NCBI GenBank assembly: GCA_035532735.1
Contig: DATKQM010000014.1
Location: forward strand, 103,236-167,235
Length of the DNA stretch: 64,000 bases
Direction: 5' to 3'
From: Chersky-840 sp035532735
GTDB lineage: Bacteria; Actinomycetota; Acidimicrobiia; Acidimicrobiales; UBA8190
Shown: piece by piece, positions 59,138 to 64,000 of the stretch
Layout: each line of letters opens with the position of its first letter
Position numbering within the stretch: position 1 is the stretch's first letter
Notes under the pieces: model-generated
The model's database searches: none
What the model was told of the DNA's origin: nothing
The model's input: only the letters and a program-made list of their open reading frames with translations
Position numbers and translations under genes: made by a program

Positions 59138-60802
59138 TCAGCGTCGGGCGACCGCTTCCTCGAGCGCGTCGACATCCGCATTCTCGAGCGGCCGGTAGCC
59201 CGCTTCGGCGTCACGGCCGGGTCGCCACCACACCGGGTCCGAGCTGTTCCACCGCTGCACTCGCAGTGTCCGCACGAGCACCTTGGAGGTGGCGGTGATG
59301 GGGAGCTCACGACAGACCCGGACAAAGCGCGGCGCCCACTTCGTCCCCAGGTCGCTCTGGGTCTCGAGGAACGTCGCGAATTCCCCCGGCTCGAACACGG
59401 CTCCGGGTCGGAGCTGTATCGCCGTCATCACCTGATCGCCCACATCGGGGTCGGGCACGGCGTACACCGCGGCCAACACCACGTCGGGATGGCGCTCCAT
59501 GATGCGCGCCACCGGGGCGGCCGCAAAGTTCTCCCCGTCGACGCGCAACCAGTCGTCGGATCGCCCAGCGAAGTAGAAGAAGCCCGCCTCGTCGCGATAG
59601 GCGAGGTCCCCGGTCCAGTACCACCCGTTGCGAAGCCGAGCCACCTCCGCCTCGTCGTTGTGCCAGTAACCCTCGAACCCGCTGGCTCCGCTCATAGAGA
59701 CGAGCTCGCCGACGGCCTCCTCGGAGTTGACGATCACGCCGTCGGCGTCGAAGCGCGCCACCGGACACTCCTGACCGGTCTCGGGGTCGACGACCATCGT
59801 CCCTTCCGGGGCCCGTCCGAGCGCCCCCCTGGGCGTGTCGGGTGTCCGTTGCACCGTGGCACCGCCCTCGGTGGACCCGTAGCTGTCGACGACCAGGCAC
59901 CCGAAACGTTCGCCGAATGCGACGATGTCGGCTTCGGCGCCTTCGTTCCCGAACACCCGGACCAAGGTGTTCTCGCCGTCGTCGGGTTGCTCGGGCGTGG
60001 CCAGGATGTACGACAGGGGCTTGCCCACGTAGTTGAAGTAGGTGACGCCGTGGTGACGGACATCGGCCAAGAAGCCCGATGCCGAGAACCGGCCCCCGGA
60101 GGGGAGCGCGATCGTCGCTCCTGCCGCGACGGTGGGGGAGAGGCCGGCCATGAGCGCGTTGGAGTGGAACAGGGGCATCGACACGTAACAGACATCCTCT
60201 GCGGTGAGCGAGAACATCTGGGCCACGATGATCCCGATGCGCGCCAGGCGTCCCTGGGTGCAACGGCACGCCTTGGGTGCGCCCGACGTGCCCGAGGTGA
60301 AGATCAGATGGCCGAGGCTGTCTTCGTCGACGCCGAAGGCCGAGGGGTCGGGGAGCGGTGCCCCGGTGTAGGTGGCCAGCTCGGCGCGGTAGCTGTCGTC
60401 GTCGATGACGAGGACCCGGGGGCTCGTCGCGCCCACGGTGCCGATCCCGAGCCCGAGGTCGAGCCCGTCCACGAGGGGAAGATGGGCCCGGTCGGTGACC
60501 AGGAGCTGGCACTCGGTGTGGGCCAGGTCGCGGGCCAGGTCCTCTCCTCGATGGGTGGAGTTCCCCCCGACGACGACCGCCCCCACCAAGGCCGCCCCGC
60601 CCAGCCACAGGACGTGCTCGGGGACGTTGTCGAGGAGGGTGGCGACGTGGAAGGGGCCCCCGGCCCGTCGCTCGGTCAGGAGCGCAGCTCGAGCCCCCGC
60701 TCCGGACACGATCTCGTCCCAGGACCAGCGCTCGTCCCCGACCGCCATCCCGGGCCGACCGTCACCGGCCCGAGCGAGGAGCAATTCGGCGATGGTGTCC
60801 AT
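59138..60802 (-). CDS. fadD17: acyl-CoA synthetase, FadD17-like
   Basis: 554 residues. LIFTSGTSGAPKACRCT, VSMPLFHSNALMAG, FSASGFLADVRHHGVTYFNYVGKPLSYILATPE, GSTEGGATVQRTPDTP and WYWTGDLAYRDEAGFFYFAGRSDDW strongly follow mycobacterial FadD17. FadD17 activates C24 (five-carbon side chain) sterol acids to CoA esters and belongs to the KstR regulon. Start ATG 60802. Diverges from the LLM gene over a KstR-like operator. Confidence 0.88.
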   Translation of the reverse strand: MDTIAELLLARAGDGRPGMAVGDERWSWDEIVSGAGARAALLTERRAGGPFHVATLLDNVPEHVLWLGGAALVGAVVVGGNSTHRGEDLARDLAHTECQLLVTDRAHLPLVDGLDLGLGIGTVGATSPRVLVIDDDSYRAELATYTGAPLPDPSAFGVDEDSLGHLIFTSGTSGAPKACRCTQGRLARIGIIVAQMFSLTAEDVCYVSMPLFHSNALMAGLSPTVAAGATIALPSGGRFSASGFLADVRHHGVTYFNYVGKPLSYILATPEQPDDGENTLVRVFGNEGAEADIVAFGERFGCLVVDSYGSTEGGATVQRTPDTPRGALGRAPEGTMVVDPETGQECPVARFDADGVIVNSEEAVGELVSMSGASGFEGYWHNDEAEVARLRNGWYWTGDLAYRDEAGFFYFAGRSDDWLRVDGENFAAAPVARIMERHPDVVLAAVYAVPDPDVGDQVMTAIQLRPGAVFEPGEFATFLETQSDLGTKWAPRFVRVCRELPITATSKVLVRTLRVQRWNSSDPVWWRPGRDAEAGYRPLENADVDALEEAVARR

Positions 60803-60890
60803 GGTGGGGGCCGTCCTCGGTCGAGCGCTCAGGTCACGAGACCCTGGTCAGGGCCCCTGTGGCCGGGTGTCACCGGCCCTCTCCCATTAT

Positions 60891-60904
60891 TGGAACACGT
60901 TGCA
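60891..60904. promoter_or_regulatory. KstR-like operator
   Basis: TGGAACACGTTGCA fits TNNAACNNGTTNNA exactly. It lies between fadD17 (88 nt from its start) and the LLM gene (52 nt), next to a TACGTT -10-like box at 60923-60928, where it would cover the -35 region. Confidence 0.75.
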
Positions 60905-60956
60905 TTTTCGATAGCAAGATGGTACGTTCCGAACCGAGCGAGAGGAGCGTTTCGCT

Positions 60957-62084
60957 ATGGAGTTCGGGATTTTCAACGCCGTGAGCCTCCTGCCCCAGTA
61001 CCGCGAGGCCCACGGCGCCTCGGCCGAGCACGACCGCATCATGGACGAGCTCGCCTACATCCGGGCCGCCGACCGGGCGGGCTTCAAGTACTCCTGGTCC
61101 TCCGAGCACCACTTCCTCACCGACTACTCCCACCTGTCGGCCAACGAGTCCTTCATGGCCTTCGCCGCGGCCCAGACGTCGAACATCCACCTGGGTTCGG
61201 GCATCTTCAACCTCACCCCGCCGGCCAACCACCCGGCCCGGGTGGCCGAGCGTGTGGCCATGCTCGACCACCTCTCGGAGGGTCGCTTCGAGTTCGGCAC
61301 CGGTCGGGGATCGTCCACGACCGAGCAGAAGGGCTTCGGCATCGAGGACCAAGAGCTCACCCGCGAGATGGTGGCGGAGACGCTCCCCCAGATCGTCCGG
61401 ATGTGGAAAGAGGAGGACTACTCCTACGACGGCAAGTTCTTCTCCATGCCCACTCGCAACGTGCTCCCCAAGCCCTACACCAACCCGCACCCGCCCCTGT
61501 GGGTGGCGGCGGGCAGCCCGGCCACCTTCGAGCTCGCCGCCCGCCAAGGCCTCGGTGTGCTCTGCTTCGCCTTCGGCAAGCCCGAAGGGTTCGCACCGCT
61601 GATCGAGAAGTACAAGAAGGAGATCCAAAACGCCGAGCCCGTCGGTGGATACGTCAACAACAACGTCATGATCACCACCCAGATGCTGTGTCTCGAAGAC
61701 GGCGGCCGGGCCCGCCAGGTGTTCGAGAACATCGACTCCCACGTCCATCTTTCCCTGGTGTTCCGCTATCTCGACACCTTCCCCCGTCCTCCCGGTCTTC
61801 CGGAGTGGCCCAACCTCCTGCCGCCGTCCACGCCCGACCAGATCAACAAGAACGTCGAGAGCGGCCTCATCGCCGTGGGCGACCCCGACGAGGTGGCACG
61901 CTCGATCCAACGCTTCGCCGACACCGGCGCAGACCAGTTGAGCTTCGGCATGTTGTCGTCGTCCATGCCCATCGAGCTGTGCGAAGAGGCCGTCGACACC
62001 TTCGGCAAGCACGTCTTGCCCCAGTTCGACAAGGACCCGATCCACAGCACCACGCGCCAGCGCATCGAGCAGGTCGGCGCCTGA
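60957..62084 (+). CDS. LLM-class flavin-dependent oxidoreductase
   Basis: 375 residues. EFGIFNAVSLLPQYREAHGAS, SWSSEHHFLTDYSHLSANE, HLGSGIFNLTPPANHPARVAERVAMLDHLSEGRFEFGTGRGSS and PLWVAAGSPATFELAARQG define the alkanal-monooxygenase-like group. GAGAGGAG ribosome site. Likely controlled by the KstR-like site, so a sterol-related oxidation is suggested; the reaction is unknown. Confidence 0.85.
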   Translation: MEFGIFNAVSLLPQYREAHGASAEHDRIMDELAYIRAADRAGFKYSWSSEHHFLTDYSHLSANESFMAFAAAQTSNIHLGSGIFNLTPPANHPARVAERVAMLDHLSEGRFEFGTGRGSSTTEQKGFGIEDQELTREMVAETLPQIVRMWKEEDYSYDGKFFSMPTRNVLPKPYTNPHPPLWVAAGSPATFELAARQGLGVLCFAFGKPEGFAPLIEKYKKEIQNAEPVGGYVNNNVMITTQMLCLEDGGRARQVFENIDSHVHLSLVFRYLDTFPRPPGLPEWPNLLPPSTPDQINKNVESGLIAVGDPDEVARSIQRFADTGADQLSFGMLSSSMPIELCEEAVDTFGKHVLPQFDKDPIHSTTRQRIEQVGA

Positions 62085-62094
62085 GCCCGTCGGC

Positions 62095-62955
62095 TCAGTC
62101 TTTGGCCTTCCTGGTGAGGTCGACCGGGAAGAACATCTCGTAGGGACCGTCGAAGTTCGGGAGAAAATTGGGCCGGAGCCCTTCGGGGTCGTCGTTGTGG
62201 GCCGCCATCTGTGACGGGTAGGCGGCCACGGCCAATCGCTTGCGCTCCCGGTAGCCGTCGGTGCGCACCAGCTCGGGTCGCCGGCCACGGCGCAGGTACC
62301 GGACGAGGCGGGCGGGCCGGTCGAACTGCCAGATGGGGTAGGTGAGCATCCTGACCCCCGTCCCGGCCAGGGCCCGACGCGTCGCCGCGCCGAGCAGGGC
62401 GTGATCCTCATGGGGGTCGTCCTCACCGGTGACGATCACGTCGGCCGGACGCAGCGCCGAGACGACCTCGGCGATGGCGTCGACGAGCGCCTCTTCGTTT
62501 CCCACGAGCTCGGCGTCGACGAAGGGGAGCCGTGTCACGTCGTCCTCTGACAGACCGAGCTCGCCGCACGCGGCCCGTAGCTCCGCGCTGCGTAGCGCGG
62601 TCACCTCTGCCGGATCGCCCTGTGGGGACTTGCTCCCGTCGGTGGCGACCACCAGATGCACCGGAGTGCCGGCGTCGACCTTACGCATGATGGTCGCTCC
62701 GACACCGAGCGTCTCGTCATCAGGGTGCGGAGCGAGAACCAGGCACGGCCGCCGGGCCGCGGCGTCGGTCACGTCCGTCCCGGTCCGGTACAACGCCCTG
62801 CGCACCAGCAACTTCAGCGCCGGGTGGAGCGGGTTCAGTGCGTCCTCGACGAACACGCGTGCAGACCGGCTGAACACGGGGCGAGACATTATCGGGCGCC
62901 ACTCGCGGAGCCCCCAATGTTCCGGATGTCGCGGCGACAGACGAACTAGCCTCAT
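62095..62955 (-). CDS. PIG-L/LmbE-family deacetylase
   Basis: 286 residues. LAPHPDDETLGVGATI gives the zinc motif (HPDDE) and EDDPHEDHALLG the third ligand. Known members deacetylate N-acetylglucosaminyl compounds such as mycothiol precursors and conjugates. The N-terminal 60 residues before the motif are long; start could be ATG 62889 instead of 62955. Confidence 0.85.
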   Translation of the reverse strand: MRLVRLSPRHPEHWGLREWRPIMSRPVFSRSARVFVEDALNPLHPALKLLVRRALYRTGTDVTDAAARRPCLVLAPHPDDETLGVGATIMRKVDAGTPVHLVVATDGSKSPQGDPAEVTALRSAELRAACGELGLSEDDVTRLPFVDAELVGNEEALVDAIAEVVSALRPADVIVTGEDDPHEDHALLGAATRRALAGTGVRMLTYPIWQFDRPARLVRYLRRGRRPELVRTDGYRERKRLAVAAYPSQMAAHNDDPEGLRPNFLPNFDGPYEMFFPVDLTRKAKD

Positions 62956-63257
62956 CCCCGGTCACCTGTGCGTCAGTGCGGGGGGCTCAAGTGTCGTCGC
63001 CTGAGGCGGGTCCTCGTTGGTGCCGGCGCTTGGTCGGGTCGCCGCTGCTGTGTCACCCTCGGCCCCCCCGGGGTCGGCACTGCGGCGGCGGTCCCGGCGC
63101 ACCGCACGACGGGCGACCGGCTCGAGCGCAGCGCCGTCTCGACGGCGCCGAGAGTGCACGCCATCAGACGCGTCGCACGCCACGCGTGCGGAGATCGGGA
63201 TCAGCACCGCGCCACATCGATGCACGCGATCAAGACAACGTCGCACCACGCACGCGA
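62956..63257. other. 302-nt gap, no gene seen
   Basis: Frames here are Arg-rich shadows without ribosome sites. Words such as cacgcgatcaaga recur near 63225 and 63249. Confidence 0.4.
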
Positions 63258-63878
63258 TCAAGAGAAGGCGTGGGCGACCTCTCCGGTCGTCGCCAACTTC
63301 GCCACCAACGAGAGGGTGTGGCGCGTCAACTCGTCGGCGTATTCGCGAGGGACGCCGCACACCGCGTCGCTGGCCACGACCACCCGGTACCCGAGGTTCA
63401 CGGCTTCGATGGCGAGCCCGATGATGCCGAGGTTCAGTGACACCCCCGTAGCCACCACGGTCGAGACCCCGAGCGCCCGCAGGGTGGGATCGAGGGTCGT
63501 GCCGGTGAACGGTGACACGCCGTGCGAACGATGCGACACCAGATCGGTGGGCTCGGCCCCGAGCTCGGGGACGAGCTCGACCGCGGCGGTGCCGTCCACC
63601 AGATGCTCGGGCCGGCGCAGCATGGCCGCGATGAGCGGCGCGTTGGCGGGCGAACCGCGTCGATCGCGACGGAACCCCGCGGTGCAGTGGACCACCGGGA
63701 CCCCGGCCGCGCGCGCCGCGCCGAGCAGACGAGCCGTGTTGGCGACGAGGCCGGTCTCGGCCGCGGCCGCGGCGAGCTCGGGGAAGCTCGAAAGGTCGCC
63801 AACCACGCCGCGCTGGATCTCCATCGTGAGCACCGCGGCGTGACCGGGGGCGACGAGATCGGCGAGCGTGACAGGCAC
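63258..63878 (-). CDS. isochorismatase-fold protein lacking the catalytic cysteine
   Basis: 206 residues. Core fold: VLTMEIQRGVVGD (Glu where most members have Asp), RSHGVSPFTGTTLDPTLRALG, VATGVSLNLGIIGLAIEAVNLGYRVVVASDAVCG. The position normally held by Cys (T-x-V-C-V-x-x-T) reads VSLNLGI, so the cysteine-hydrolase mechanism is not available. Such Cys-less actinobacterial relatives exist; function unknown. Confidence 0.75.
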   Translation of the reverse strand: MPVTLADLVAPGHAAVLTMEIQRGVVGDLSSFPELAAAAAETGLVANTARLLGAARAAGVPVVHCTAGFRRDRRGSPANAPLIAAMLRRPEHLVDGTAAVELVPELGAEPTDLVSHRSHGVSPFTGTTLDPTLRALGVSTVVATGVSLNLGIIGLAIEAVNLGYRVVVASDAVCGVPREYADELTRHTLSLVAKLATTGEVAHAFS

Positions 63879-63915
63879 GGTCAGAACCGCAACGGTTCGC
63901 GCCGAAGCGGCGCGG

Positions 63916-64000
63916 TCAACCGACCGGTGACTGCGACGTGACGATGACGTTGGCCCACTGGTAGTCGGGCTTGCCGCTCGGTGAGCGCTCGATCTTGTCC
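63916..64000 (-). CDS. C-terminus of an acyl-CoA synthetase (partial)
   Basis: The last 27 codons, ending TGA at 63916. KIERSPSGKPDYQWAN matches the C-terminal Lys loop of FadD-type ligases. The rest lies beyond the right edge. Confidence 0.7.
   Translation of the reverse strand, partial: DKIERSPSGKPDYQWANVIVTSQSPVG

Noticed and set aside
59489..62143. 884-codon open frame on the plus strand
   Set aside because: Runs antisense through fadD17 and in another frame of the LLM gene; Arg/Gly/Pro-rich, no domain. A GC-driven shadow.
62968..63843. 291-codon plus-strand frame
   Set aside because: Antisense to the isochorismatase-fold gene, low-complexity, no ribosome site.
1..64000. insertion sequences, integrase, tRNA or rRNA genes
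   Set aside because: None recognised by reading; small tRNA genes could still be missed without a computed search.

Overview
The window comes from a high-GC actinobacterium. Support for this includes a BldD-type regulator with the c-di-GMP signature, several LLM/F420-type oxidoreductases and a Ddn-like protein, start codons dominated by GTG and ATG, candidate leaderless promoters (TANNNT 7 to 10 nt before a start), many 4-bp stop/start overlaps, and mycobacterial-type sterol catabolism genes preceded by KstR-like operators. Gene style fits an uncultured Acidimicrobiia-like lineage, but that placement is inference. I found no rRNA, tRNA, CRISPR array, transposase or phage module.

Layout. 1-9.1 kb, minus strand: a partial Gfo/Idh/MocA oxidoreductase, an alpha/beta hydrolase with odd PLWE repeats, a secreted beta-helix protein, a Ddn-like protein, and a tight four-gene operon (S1P-lyase-like PLP enzyme, FGGY kinase, MFS transporter, VOC protein). 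9.3-15.2 kb: a DUF6817-like fragment running in frame into bldD, then a minus-strand chain of overlapping genes (GNAT, 5'-3' exonuclease, GH1 beta-glucosidase, a small protein, a HAD hydrolase that seems to start with CTG, and an aldo/keto reductase). 15.3-21.2 kb: a plus-strand operon-like run (acyl-CoA synthetase, two-half alpha+beta-barrel protein, SDR, ThuA-like protein, two more alpha+beta-barrel proteins, methyltransferase). 21.3-27.3 kb: L,D-transpeptidase, SRPBCC, PLDc_N membrane protein, hydrolase, haloalkane dehalogenase, SnoaL-like protein, and a COG4280-type membrane protein.

27.4-35.3 kb is acyl-CoA metabolism: an acyl-CoA ligase, a thiolase, a FadE26/FadE27-like dehydrogenase pair behind a KstR-like operator, a saccharopine-dehydrogenase-like reductase and a thioesterase. 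35.4-44 kb looks like an accessory island with decayed genes (small membrane protein, phosphoesterase, hydrolase fragment), a Tat-lipoprotein amidohydrolase, an SPFH/flotillin protein with a small OB-fold-like partner, an ABC permease without an ATPase, and a Cys-rich RCC1-repeat protein. 44.1-54 kb ends in the clearest pathway of the window: divergent CYP125 and an igr-like operon fadE29-chsH2-fadE28-chsH1-ltp2, with two KstR-like operators between them. Their known homologues oxidise the sterol side chain and remove its last three carbons as propionyl-CoA. 54-64 kb adds a hydrolase, a VOC pseudogene, a complete ABC pair paralogous to the orphan permease, FadD17 divergent from an LLM enzyme across a fourth KstR-like operator, a PIG-L deacetylase, an isochorismatase-fold protein lacking the usual cysteine, and the C-terminus of another acyl-CoA synthetase.

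Taken together, fadD17, fadE26/27, cyp125, the igr-like genes and an Rv3520c-like LLM protein form a dispersed but apparently co-regulated sterol side-chain catabolic regulon. The least explained units are the S1P-lyase/FGGY-kinase operon, the 15-21 kb operon and the PLWE-repeat hydrolase.
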